DNA from: Siniperca chuatsi
Lineage: Eukaryota; Chordata; Actinopteri; Centrarchiformes; Sinipercidae
Length of the DNA: 64,000 bases
NCBI RefSeq assembly: GCF_020085105.1
Contig: NC_058063.1
Span: forward strand, 17,640,262-17,704,261
Reading direction: 5' to 3'
The notes under the pieces are model-generated. The model was not told where the DNA came from. It was given only the letters and a program-made list of their open reading frames with translations, and ran no database searches. Within the stretch, counting starts at the first letter, position 1. Each line of letters opens with the position of its first letter. Shown here piece by piece: positions 1 to 10,446 of this stretch. A program made the translations under genes and the position numbers.

Positions 1-288
1 GACGGGATCAGGAACGAGGACATCAGAGGGACAGCTCATGTTAGATGTTTCGGAGATAAAGTCAGAGAGGCCAGACTGAGGTGGTTTGGACATGTTCAGA
101 GGAGAGACTGTGAATATATTGGTAGAAGGATGCTGAGGTTGGAGCTGCCAGGCAGGAGGTCTAGAGGAAGACCAAAGAGGAGATTTATGTATGTAGTGAG
201 AGAGGACATGAAGTTAATTGGTGTGAGTGAAGAGGATGCAGAGGACAGGGTTAGATGGAGGCACATGATTCGCTGTGGCGACCCCTGA
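1..288 (+). CDS. RTE-type LINE polyprotein, C-terminal end (LINE copy 0, partial)
   Basis: The frame is open from base 1 to a TGA at 286-288 and is cut by the window edge. It encodes the C-terminal tail downstream of the reverse transcriptase of an RTE-type LINE, with the typical segments RWFGHVQRR, GRPKRRFM and a final RHMIRCGDP before the stop. A short 3' tail (about 289-314, GGGAACAGCCGAAAGG then A/G-rich) follows, as usual for teleost RTE elements. Copies 1, 3 and 4 have TAA where this copy has GAA (about 109-111), so here the tail is unbroken. The right flank is not the normal target flank of the other copies: the LINE end joins directly to array sequence near 316, which implies a deletion. 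It is a relic of a mobile element, not a host gene. Confidence 0.85.
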   Translation, partial: DGIRNEDIRGTAHVRCFGDKVREARLRWFGHVQRRDCEYIGRRMLRLELPGRRSRGRPKRRFMYVVREDMKLIGVSEEDAEDRVRWRHMIRCGDP

Positions 289-315
289 AAGGGAACAGCC
301 GAAAGGAAAAGAAGA

Positions 316-1316
316 TTACCATATCTACATAACCCAGGTTTCCATCAGACAGTGCTCTCTCCCACCATCTCCATAAGACCAAATGATATAATGTAAACTT
401 CTCATCTTCAGATCTATTTAGTGATGTGTCTGACTTCTTTCTAGCTGCTGGCACTCTGGTATCTGCTTTGCAAAAGAGATATTAACTTCAATGAGATTAC
501 TTGATTAAAAATAAATATTGTGCCATTATGTATTCTCTTTTTACTTTCTCATCCTTCACCAAGGCCAGTTGTTCTTTTCTCCTGTAAGTAATTTCCTCAT
601 TTGCAGCTTTTAGCTGGACATTGGTGTTGATTTCCATCCAGTGTTTCTTAAGAAATATTGCAGTTTATATTGCTCAACGCTTCTCAGAAACTTCTCTGTT
701 GATGCATGCCCAAAGTTTCAGAAGACAACTGTGTGTGCGCTCCCATAAAAGGTGGTGTTTGACGCTGCCACTTGAGCCTTTCTTGCACAAATCATTCATT
801 ATCATTATAATGAAGTGTATATAAAAATTATTACAGCAAAAAGCAACACTGCTGGTGCAAATAAGGCAAAAAGAGTATCGTTGGCAGAAAATTGTTAATC
901 CACTCAACGCACTCTCTATGCCTTCCGCTTATGTGTGTATATTTGTATATATTTAAACATTGTACTCATTAAATCCGGAATGACACTGTCCCACAATGAA
1001 GGATACGTGGAAATCACTTCAGTTTCTTGGCCAAATCAAAAGTGAAATTAATTTGACTGGATTTTAATATTATCTGTGATAAATACCATACGTAGGTCCA
1101 AAACACAATAGGATGATATTGTGTTTGGCTGGCATTTGTGACTCCTTGTTCTGCTCACATCCCGAGCAGCAGAGACTGAGCTTCAGTATGCCTACCGACA
1201 ACAGCTCATCATGCTCTGCATATATTCAGGTTTTACTTTTAATTCTGTCCTCTGTCTGCTCCATATTTGTTATTGTGGTATATAATTTCTAACTGTGGAA
1301 TTAATTTAGCTTTTGG
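316..1316. repeat. Array repeat, first copy (noisy version)
   Basis: It matches 15329-16274 and 18288-19262 almost along its whole length, starting at ACATAACCCAGG and running to the TATAATTTCTAAC motif. It carries many one- to three-base insertions compared with all other copies. No gene is visible: short open frames are broken in the sister copies. It may be an older diverged copy or poorly polished sequence. Confidence 0.75.
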
Positions 1317-2153
1317 CTGCTTCTGCTGTCCAGACGCTGCTTCTGCCCGGGCGGTCCCGACGCTGCCCTGATCTGGCTGGCAAGTCTCCAGGGAGTCCTA
1401 GCCTCGCTTCTCCTCAGGCCGGCAGGTCTCCAGGGGATTCCCGCCTTCGCCAGGCTCCAGAGGGTCCTCGCCTCTCACCTTCACTGCACCAAGCCTCCAG
1501 AAGGTCCTCACCTGCCTTTCGCTGGCCGGGCTTCCTGCACCTCCGCCTCGCTGCCGGCCTCCTTGGACCTTCCTCTCCAGTGCCACTGGTATCTCCGGGC
1601 CAGGCCTCTAGATGAAAGATCTTTGTCACAGACTCCTATGCAATCAGCCTCAAGACCTGCTCAGCCTCCCCCAGGCCATCCTACCGCAGGTCCCCAGGCC
1701 CGCACATGCCCAAACCCTGGTCATCCACCCTGATCACTCCCCTTGCCGACGCGGGTAGCCGCCCCTCCACCACGGGAGCTGGGCTGGTCCCGGAGCTGGC
1801 CGTGGCGGGATGCTGGGCCATGGGATACGCCGCAGGCTCCACAACCTACTAATCATCCACACCTGCTCCTTTATCTCACTCCTGCCCCCATTAGCTCCCA
1901 ATCCCAGCCTGGGTATAGGAAGCCCTGCATCATTCTCAGTCTAGGTCCAATCTCAAGCTTGTACTAGGGACTTCATGTTACGCAGATAACATTTATCTCC
2001 AGCCTGCTGTCTCCAGCGATCCTCTCAGCGAGTCTTCCCTCCTATAGACTTCCCTATCTACGCCTCCTGTACACCTGTACTCATCTGGCTGTCATCCAAT
2101 AAAGAACATTCTATCTCCCATCTAAATTGTCCCCTGCATGTCTATCCATAACA
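1317..2153 (+). mobile_element. Gypsy-type LTR element, 3' fragment with LTR (degraded copy)
   Basis: A GC-rich internal piece is followed by an LTR ending in CCATAACA at about 2153. It is the same fragment as 16275-17106 and 39706-40538 but with many small indels, so the LTR start is blurred (about 1812). AATAAAG (2098-2104) fits the LTR polyadenylation signal. No gag or pol is present. Confidence 0.6.
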
Positions 2154-3123
2154 TAGTCCTAGCTGATTGGGCATACTTTACGCAGGAGAAATATAAAATA
2201 TGACTATAGTCATGCATAATGTAAGAATTTTTGTTTTTATTCATGAGGTAATAATAACTCACACTTTCCCTGGCCTCAACAGTACAAATTGCTTTGAGGC
2301 TGGTTGAGGACAAAACTCTACTGCCTCTTAATCTTGCTGAGAGAACGTACTGTTCAAACACATGAGAAAATGTGTAAAGGGTACTTTTGTGTTCATTATT
2401 TTGTCAGCCTGTAAGTTAGCTTGCTAAAAGCAGCTCAATAAGTTAGTAAGCTACAGTTATACCCCCAGGTTGCCTATTAGCCTGCATGTGACGTTGTGCA
2501 TGTAAGCTAGCCAGTTAACAGGACTATTTGTGTTCCAACTTATCAAACGTTATTTAATGTTGTCATATGTTTTTTTCGATTTATTAGTTTTAAACCTGAT
2601 AAAGCCAGAAACTGATATAAATAGCATGTTCAATGGATCAAGCGTTATTTAATGTTATATTTGTGAATATAAAATTTCAATCCGATGTCTTTACCAAAAG
2701 TAAGCTTAACCTTTAATAACTCGATTATATAAAACATGCAATGAGAAGTAATTCAACCACGCTTAGAAAACAAAAGAATTGAAATTGGACATCCTTGACA
2801 AACTGAGCTCAAAACAGGAAACCTTTGTGTAGTGTTTGGATAGCATCACACCGCTGTCAACATTCTTATAAAACATTTCAACTGCCGATACAAGATTTTG
2901 CAATTTAGGTCTGACAGTCTTAAATTTATGAGTGAAACAACAGCTGTGAGAGAGATGAGGAGAAAGCAGAAATTCTTGTTTAAATTCACAATTCGGACTA
3001 TATTAGTTCAATCAGGAGAGACCAGCGAAAAAGTGAAGATTAAAAAAAGTTAAAAGTTAATTTAAACAGATGATGTGAGATGTTAATCTTGACACAGTCT
3101 TTGGCGCTTAGACTCGCTTAGAA
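2154..3123. repeat. Array repeat with antisense L1/Tx1 reverse transcriptase scrap
   Basis: It is equivalent to 17107-18065. About 2720-2900 read on the minus strand corresponds to the LINE palm-region scrap (FYKN...GVMLYPNTTQRFP) that is clearer at 17636-17833; here it is frameshifted. The rest holds no recognisable gene. Confidence 0.65.
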
Positions 3124-3315
3124 CATGAAATCTGCAGCAAGCACATCTCTCAAAAAGTTAGATAGTTTTCAATATCAGGCTTTGAGATTATGCACAGGTG
3201 CATTTAAAACAACCTAACAGCAGCATTACAGGTGGAAATGGGAGAAATGCCACTGGAAATGAGAAGGATACAGCTATCATTGAATTACTGGGTTAATTTA
3301 CAGGGCCATAGTCAA
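3124..3315 (+). pseudogene. Jockey-like LINE reverse transcriptase tail, broken
   Basis: It starts at ATG AAA TCT GCA and reads LDSFQYQALRLC before frameshifting at AACAACCTAACAG, where sister copies have one more C. ALQVEMGEMPLEMRR and LNYWVNLQGHSQ follow in another frame. These segments resemble the region after the catalytic palm in jockey-like LINE reverse transcriptases. The match ends at GTCAAG, where a deletion junction follows. Confidence 0.7.
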
Positions 3316-4187
3316 GACTCATTAAATGCATTTAGGTCTGACACTGTCCCATAATGAAGGATACGTGGAAATCACTTTAGTTTTTGGCTAAATCAAAGTG
3401 AAATTAATTTGACTGATTTTAATATTATCTGTGATAAATACCAATAGGGTCTGTAACACCAGAGGATATTGTGTTGGCTGGTATTTGTGACCTCATCTCA
3501 CCTATCCTGACACAGGGACTGAGCTTCAGTTTCCACGACAACAGCTCATCAAGTTTGCATATATTCAGGTTTTACTTTTAATTTGTCCCTGTCTGTCTAT
3601 TTGTTATTGTATATAATTTCTAACTTTGAGAACACACACAGACTAGAGCAGACACAAGTCCATAAAAATGAAAACACATCACACAGCTTTTCCCAGTTCA
3701 CGAGACATTTTCAGCAATCTTGCCTTGATCAGCGTTGTCAAAGGATCCAAAACAATATAAAGGTTTTTACAAAATACAATCGTTAGTCCTAGTTGATACA
3801 GAAATTCACTGAGCAGTACTGTTCAAACACATGAAATGTATAAAGGGTACTTTTGTGTCTATTATTTTGTCAGCCTGTAAGTTAGCTGCTAGCTTAGCTC
3901 AATAAGTTAGTCGCTACAGTTACATGCCCAGGCTGCCTATTAGCCTGCGATGGCGTTGTGCATGTAAGCTACTAGTTAACAGGACTATTTGTGTTCAGCG
4001 ATCAAACGTTATTTAATGTTGTCATATGTTTCGATTTATTAGTTTTAAACCTGATAAAGCCAAAAACTGATATAAATAGCATGTTCAATCTGATGTTTAT
4101 CACTTAGAAATAGAGCTGTATCATCAGCTAACTGGGTCAATCCGATGTCTTTACCGAAAATAAGCAACCTTTAATAACTGGATTATG
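3316..4187. repeat. Array repeat after a deletion junction
   Basis: The bases after GTCAAG are ACTCATTAAATGCATTT, the right-hand target duplication of the RTE LINE seen at 14564-14580. The normal continuation (ATCACACAACAC) is missing. The rest matches 18960-19300. No gene is seen. Confidence 0.75.
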
Positions 4188-4785
4188 TAAAACATACATA
4201 ATGAGAGTAATTCAACCACGATCAGAAACAAAGAGAGGTAAAATTGGACATCCTTGACATACTGAGCTCAAAACAGGAAACCTTTGTGTAGTGTTTGGAT
4301 ACAGCATGACACCGCTGTCAACATTCTTATAAAACATTTCAACTGTCGATACAAAGTTTTGCCCGAAACTAAAAGTTAGGAGCGCTTTAAATAAGAAACA
4401 ATATTCTACAGCATTGACTGCCTTATAAAAGTTTTCAATATCAGGCTTTGAAATTATGCACAGGTGCATCTAAAACAACCCTGACAACCCAAGAATTTCA
4501 AGGTTTGCAGCTTTTGTTTAGACATTGGTGTTGATTTCATCCAGTGTTTCTTAAGAAATATTGTAGATATTGCTCAACGCCTGGCGAAACTTCTGGTTGG
4601 TGCATGCCCAAAGTTTCCTGAGAAATTGTGTGGCCGTTCCATAAAAAGGGTTTTTGCGAAATCAAAAGTTTGGGCGCTTTCAATAGGAAATAGCAATGAC
4701 TGCCTTAGAAAAATCAAGAAATACAATAAGAGCATCAGTTTCAATGTTACCAGTGTAAATCAAGAACAAGTCTTGATTTGTTCTT

Positions 4786-4788
<3 letters not shown>
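4188..4788 (-). pseudogene. L1/Tx1-type LINE reverse transcriptase relic (unit 1)
   Basis: Minus-strand translation of 4212-4469 gives a palm-domain piece with AVNAVEYCFLFKALLTF, FYKNVDSGVMLYPNTTQRF and VCQGCPI, as in L1/Tx1-clade LINE reverse transcriptases (QGCPIS is a conserved motif). Further upstream on the minus strand (about 4690-4770) is ALIVFLDFSKAV, the motif A region. The two pieces are interrupted by unrelated array bases at about 4480-4680, so this is a decayed fragment. Confidence 0.75.

Positions 4789-4789
<1 letters not shown>
4758..4789. repeat. Perfect 12-bp inverted repeat next to the TG tract
   Basis: AATCAAGAACAA (4758-4769) and TTGTTCTTGATT (4778-4789) are exact reverse complements around an 8-base loop. 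Units 2 and 3 have only the left arm before their TG tracts, so the right arm is specific to unit 1. Confidence 0.8.

Positions 4790-4840
<51 letters not shown>
4789..4840. repeat. TG dinucleotide microsatellite (unit 1)
   Basis: About 26 TG repeats, followed by CTGCAGGGCGTGGCC. It is equivalent to the tracts at 19845, 43771 and 59641. In the last of these the tract is inside a complete solo LTR, which identifies its origin. Confidence 0.95.
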
Positions 4841-4843
<3 letters not shown>

Positions 4844-5000
4844 CAGGGCGTGGCCTCAGTGAACTTCCAATCAGAGACTGACACACCTGCTACTCATCTG
4901 CTGCTGCTCACCTGCTCTCCATCCACCAGTCAACACCTGGCAGTAAATCTACCTGGTACTTCTCACCAGTCTTGCGAGATCGTCCGTGTACTCAGAGTCT
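4841..5000. mobile_element. Gypsy-type LTR remnant downstream of the TG tract (unit 1)
   Basis: It matches the segment after the TG tract in the complete solo LTR at 59561-60225 (GGTGAACTTCCAATCAGA and following bases), but both LTR ends are gone. Confidence 0.65.
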
Positions 5001-5149
5001 CTTCATTTTGTATTTCCTCTTCCTCTAAAAAGATTATATTTAATCATTAATGTATTTCATTGGTCCATAATGCTGATTTCTTTAGCTATATTATACATTT
5101 TTTATTTAGCATTTATCATTGCTAATTCCCTGATCTTGAACTTGAAATG

Positions 5150-5220
5150 GTAAATGGGCTGTACTTGTGTAGCGACTTTCTAGTCTTTCCGACTACTCAA
5201 AGCGCTTCACACTAAGTAAA
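5150..5220. repeat. Short common teleost interspersed repeat
   Basis: It contains GGTAAATGGGCTGTACTTGT and AAAGCGCTTCACAC, a core I recognise as a very common dispersed sequence in fish genomes. It recurs at about 20200-20265 and 44142-44206, between the LTR remnant and the endonuclease relic. Confidence 0.55.
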
Positions 5221-5221
5221 C

Positions 5222-5815
5222 TCTTTGGTATCAGTATTTAAGAACATAAACATCTATAACTGAAAGATGTTCACAAATAAATGCAGTACTTCTGAATCTT
5301 GAGTGCTGGACAGGTTCCTGCAGGTACTTTCGATCTATAAGATCATCTGGAGCATCATTATAATCTCCTCCAATGACCATGTGTGCTTCCTAAAATTTGT
5401 TTTTGAGTGCTTCTAGTTTCATACAAAGTTGCATAAACATTATCTTTGCTTGGAGTTGTGTTATGGCTATATAAATTACAAACTATAAAAAAAAGTTTTA
5501 TCTCATTTGAAAACCAGGATTATCCATCGACCCTCATCTGAGTGTCTGACTCAACAATGTCTCCTGTAAACTTGTTAAGGAGGACAGCGACACCTGCTGA
5601 ATGTTGAGAGCATGACAAAAATTATATTGGTCACCTCATTGTGCTTTCCAAAACTTCATATCACTGTCACCTGAATGAGTCTCTTGTAAAAAATATTAAG
5701 TCAGTATTTTTGATCTAGAGAACATAAGAACTGATTTCCTTTTAGTACTGTCATGGATACCTCTGACATAGATTATATCTTTAAGGAACTATAATTTAAG
5801 TCTGGCATAAAAAGA
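5222..5815 (-). pseudogene. L1/Tx1-type LINE endonuclease relic (unit 1)
   Basis: This is the minus-strand equivalent of the better-preserved copy at 20263-20850. An in-frame TAG (AAATTTTAG on the minus strand, near 5393) and small indels break it. It lies upstream, in minus-strand sense, of the reverse transcriptase relic at 4188-4788. That gives the normal LINE order endonuclease then reverse transcriptase, split by LTR and TG sequence. Confidence 0.65.
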
Positions 5816-8691
5816 AGAAAAATGACATGAACTGGATGTCTGTTGAAGACAACTATGAACTTAAGGCTCTGAGATTTAAACTGTTCCTAAAATCCTTAGG
5901 ATCTCTCGTTTTCTAACCAATGAAGTGAACATATGGCTTATTTGAAAATGAAAATAAAAAGTAAACCACTCAAAATGTAGGTTACACAGTAAACCTAAAG
6001 TAGTTGAATCACCTTATGCAGTAAATCTCACACAGTCAATAATGGCAACAGCGCCCTGCCAGTCTTTCCCCGCTTCACAAAGGGCCAAAGTTTATTTCCG
6101 CACTGTCTAAGTAAGTTAGATCCTCCGCCATCCGCAGATTCTTTTCTTCGTGACATCAGCGTTGAGGAAGCCCTCCATACTTTGTGCCTGAAGGTGAGCG
6201 TGGTAAACTGCATAATGATAGGGCACAGGGCGTTTCTTGGATTGAGGACATTGAGGGGCTAAGCCGGAGCTCTGTAGAGGGGTCCGGGGATCCTCCCCTA
6301 TTATTTTGTTTTTAATACACAAGCTCTATTTTGATGCTTTTTAATGCACTCTGGTACCTTTTTATTTATATTCAAAGTACACAACTTATCTTTGAAAAAT
6401 TAAAATGTGTTCCTCAAAACTGTTGTTTAACTTTCCAGATTAATTATGAATTGTGATCACGAAAATGAATCGCCAACAAATAACTGATAATCATGTAAGT
6501 CATCTTTTAGGCAAGAAAAACTCCAAAATTCATTGGTTTTCAGCTTCTCAAACTGAATATTTGGAATTTGAATATGTCAGCTTGGGAAATTATGATGGGC
6601 ATTTTCACTATTTTCAGACATTATATAGACCAAATGAAATGATTTTGTACTTATGGCGCCATTTATTTATATATATTAATTCTATATGATTGCTCTTTTA
6701 GTAAATGTAACTAGTAGAGGAAAAAATACAATATAAAGTATATTTCCTCTAAATGACTGAAAAATAAAATGGATGAAATGACAGTCTGGGTAGATGAACT
6801 TGGTAATAATGTTTTTACAGAATGTCCCTAAGATACATGGGTTTTATTTGTCCAAGCAGTGAGAACATTTAAAATCGAATTTGAAATTTAGCTTCTACTT
6901 TGCATCAGATCAGTGACAGTAAATGTCCATGGTTCACTTCGTGAGGCGCAGGCCTTAGAGGATTATTTTCTAAATCACCCACAACAGTGGAATAATTCAA
7001 ATCAAGTTAAAAACAAAGATCAGGCTGCTGTTGGGGAGAAGATGTCGTCATTTGGAACTGACCAACTACATCCAACAAATGTTACCATCTGATTGGACCT
7101 TTTGATTGTAGCTTGTGTTTATTGGTATTAGAGTCCATTACAGTCCACACCTGCATATTAATTTATAATTTTAGAATTTAAAGAACCAAATCATTTTATC
7201 TATTTTAAAGGAAAACACACAGGCTTGCTGCTTTTTAAGTTTTAAGACATATTTACGACAAGCTGAAGTTGGACATACGGGAGTGAGCGATATGTGCAAT
7301 AAGTATGTATTATGTTGTGGTTCCATTTTAACTTTTGAATTCCTATAAAACGTATTTTTACTTCATCATTTTAATAAAAGTTCATAATTCAGGGTCAACT
7401 TTGGACAAAAGTTTTCATGTCGGTCTCATTACCATACCACTCCCTTTGCACTCGCTCATTCCCACCACTACAACAAGGCTTTGCTATAACTTGCATATTA
7501 CGGTGATATTGCATATATTGTATATTCTGTTTTGTATGATGTGTGTGTATATGCGTTTCCATATATATAGAGATGTGTGTGTATATATACCTCCTCGGTT
7601 CTTCTAGTACTTTGAGATAACATTAACTGGAGCCAACAACAAGAGGATTTTGCTCAAGGTGTTATTCGACCTTTCTTTACTTGGTCAAGACATTGTTCTT
7701 CTCTTATCCTTCGTACCTCACAACATCTCAAACATCTGCCACCTGCACCTACTCCTTAAACTGCTCCACACATACATCCCGTTGTTGTACAGATATATTA
7801 TCAACATTCAGAGCACATGTACACAGGAAGATGTTTCAACCCCCCCTCCAGGCTAAACTCTTTTATAATGAGTTTACTTGTATTTAGTTTCCCAACAACT
7901 TAAGCACTGTAATATCATGGTGGATATAGAAGACACATCTATTCATGCTAGCAAAAGCTGAATTAGATTGGAAAAAAACATGATTATGACAGGAATTTCC
8001 CTCACATACAGTCTGAGATCAGTAATTCAATATTTAAATTTTATCTCGTAAATTTAATTTAGATTATTGTAGAAAAGATTCAACTTTCTTGTCAATGAGC
8101 AAGTTCAGGTAAATAGCCAACGAAATGCAGTTAGCATCTGCCCAGAAGTGCAAAACCAAGGTAACCCCACTGAGCCTCTCGTAAAAAGGAAACATTTGGA
8201 AACATCCAACCTGTCTAAGGTTGTTGTAAGCTGTTGTATTGTTCCCCTCAAGTGTTGGACAGAACCAACAATAAAATGGCCATTTTGATTTAGTTTCCCC
8301 TGTGGATGGTGAAAAGGGAAAGGCCGCGAGTAAGTAATATCAAATGGGTTTTGGGGGAAGATGACACAATTTTAGCACGATTTTGGCCAAATTGCCTAAT
8401 AGTACATGTGATATCGCGTGTACAAAACTGACATGTGGACCTGAGGGTGGTATGAGAGGAAAGCTCATGCAGTGTCCAAAATTAATGGGGTTGATCCTCT
8501 GTGGACCATTACATTTGGATGTTTCTTGTCACATGACATGTAACAGTCAAGACTCATTGGTCTAATGTTTTAATGATATATTAAATTTGTCTTGGCATCT
8601 GTTTTAATCTAAATTTAAATTTTAATGGTAATATAGTAGATGCATCATTGATCTCAGGTTTTTGGAATCATCTTTCTTAAATCATCGTTTC
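5816..8691. other. Core segment of unit 1, no supported gene
   Basis: It is nearly colinear with 20851-24052 and 44791-47991. Compared with those it lacks about 310 bp near 7575, between GAGATGTGTGTG and TCCTCGGTTC. Two small frames conserved in all units (about 7650-7856 plus; about 8070-8330 minus) have no family I recognise and, in this recent duplication, no evidence of selection. It is otherwise AT-rich sequence with nothing identifiable. Confidence 0.6.
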
Positions 8692-8972
8692 TCACAGTTG
8701 AGTGACCAGAAAACCACTGAAGGAGGTAGTGCTGCCGGCTGCCCAAACACGAGAATGTGCAGGCAGACGCACAGACACCTCTTCTCCTGCTTTCAGGTGC
8801 AGGAATGCTACGTTTCCTGCATTTTTATCTGTGTCAAAGTCTGCACTGTCATCAGATGTCTTGACAATGACGTTGTTGCTCTTGATCAGTGACAGCGCTG
8901 ATTTACGTGCTCCTCCAGCATGATAGAAGAAGGTAAAATAATAAACAGCTGCATAAGGTGCAACAAAGATAC
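8692..8972 (-). CDS. C1q-domain protein, last exon (copy 1)
   Basis: The minus strand has TTTCCACAG then GTATCTTTG, an acceptor site, followed by 93 codons to TGA at 8692-8694. The product is the C-terminal two thirds of a globular C1q domain: GIFVAPYAAVYYFTFFYHAGG at the start, VRLPAHSRVW in the middle and SFSGFLVTQL at the end. This is the usual terminus of secreted C1q-like proteins of fish, which form trimers and act in innate recognition or cell signalling. The PROSITE-type C1q signature spans this exon and the one at 10321-10446, with Ala where Gly is usual (YAAVYYF). Six bases differ from copy 2 and all of them change an amino acid (for example His for Asn before SRVW). No clear AATAAA is close downstream. 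Confidence 0.85.
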
Positions 8973-10320
8973 CTGTGGAAACAAAAGAGTATTTAAGAGT
9001 TTCAAATTTAATAGTTTCTGAAAAGCTTTAAAATGAGAGGATCAAATTGAAAGTAATCTCTTTGATCTCTTTTAAGTAATGTTTATCATCACTACACGTT
9101 AGGGGTGTAACTGAATGCAATTATTTAGTCACACCCCTATAATAATTACGCATGCGCTCTGAACAGATACAAAAAATGAATTCAGTTACATGGTTAAAAT
9201 ATTAGATTATTTTGTTAGCAATATAAATGGTAATGGTAATGAAAACAATTTAATGCAGAAAATGAAGCAGACTTGACAATGTCTAACAACTTCCGGCATA
9301 AACCACGCCCACTTCTGGTTCAATCCAAATACAGATATTTTTGTGACCGACAGATACAGATAGTAGCGTTCCCCCCCATTACACAAAACAGAGACTACTC
9401 TCGAGCATCAACTATTAACATCATGTAGAAAATCTTAAAGTTTGAATTGATATGTTAGATAGTTCTGTAACATTCTGCCTGCATTACGATCAAAGACATA
9501 TCAAACAGTGTATATTAATATGTTTAAATGAATAACTCCGTAAACTGTATCCACATATAGAAAATATGCTGTTTTCTGAAATTAAATGGAAAAAAATGGA
9601 TTGAAATTAGCATTAAAATACATTCAAATCTTATTATGTATAAAGGCTACATTTTTCTATTCTGTTATTGGTCATTTTCCATGTATTTATTTATTTCAAC
9701 AAATTAATGAGACAGATTTCTTTAAAACCTAAAGAAGTTTAAAAAACTACAGGTAAGTAATAAAAGTTATGAAGACATAAATACTGTTAATACTGTATAA
9801 ACATAGTGTATGGCGTACTGAATATATACTGTATACTATGTAACCTATGTGGAGTTTTCACATCATTTGAGTAATCTTTAAGAAGATGTTGTTGCAAAAT
9901 CTGCTGCAAAAAGTTCTGAACATGTCTCTCTTTAAATCTGCATTAATTACTATATTTGGACGCTTTGGGGCAAAAGAACTCCACAACAAGCTGTATGACA
10001 CACACTTGTGATGTTCCCCCATCAAGTGGTTATGGCTAAGAAGTGACTATTTACATATTTATTTGGAGTCGTGTGTCTCATGTTTTTTGTCTTTCACCTT
10101 ACATTAAGTCATTTGATCCCTTGTTAATATAGGAAATATTGATTATTGGAGTTTTATTGGTCTGGAATTGTGCTGGTTATCAGTAATTGGATTACTTATA
10201 TGATTTATGATACACAGCTACAGTATATTCATGAAGCCAGTATGTAAAATGTCTCAACAATACTCAAACCAAACAATCAACATAGGTGATTATGAGTGTG
10301 GCTGCATGTGATGTATTTAC
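8973..10320 (-). other. Intron of the C1q-domain gene (copy 1)
   Basis: It runs from GTAAATACATC (donor, at 10320 on the minus strand) to TTTCCACAG (acceptor, at 8973) and is phase 1. It contains a foldback around 9103-9140 (AGGGGTGTAACT against AGTCACACCCCT) and a C homopolymer at about 9371. No other gene is seen. Confidence 0.75.
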
Positions 10321-10446
10321 CTGAAGTGGGATTGTAGGCATCACCACTGTTTGTAATCACTCTGTTGAAAATCAGAGTTCTGTCTGTTGAGAAGGGTCCA
10401 TACTCCCCACCGTGATCTGCCACTGCAGTGAACATCACCTTTTTGT
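10321..10446 (-). CDS. C1q-domain protein, penultimate exon (copy 1)
   Basis: This 126-bp exon lies between acceptor TATATATAG and donor CAG/GTAAAT on the minus strand, phase 1 at both ends. It encodes the N-terminal strands of the C1q domain: KKVMFTAVADHGGEYGPF, then DRTLIFNRVITN and AYNPTSG, which joins in frame to GIFVAP of the next exon. F-x5-N-x4-Y-x6-F matches the C1q signature. It differs from copy 2 by Pro/Ser and Ser/Asn changes and one silent change. An upstream exon with signal peptide and coiled coil would be expected above 10446 but was not found, so the copy may be incomplete. Confidence 0.82.
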
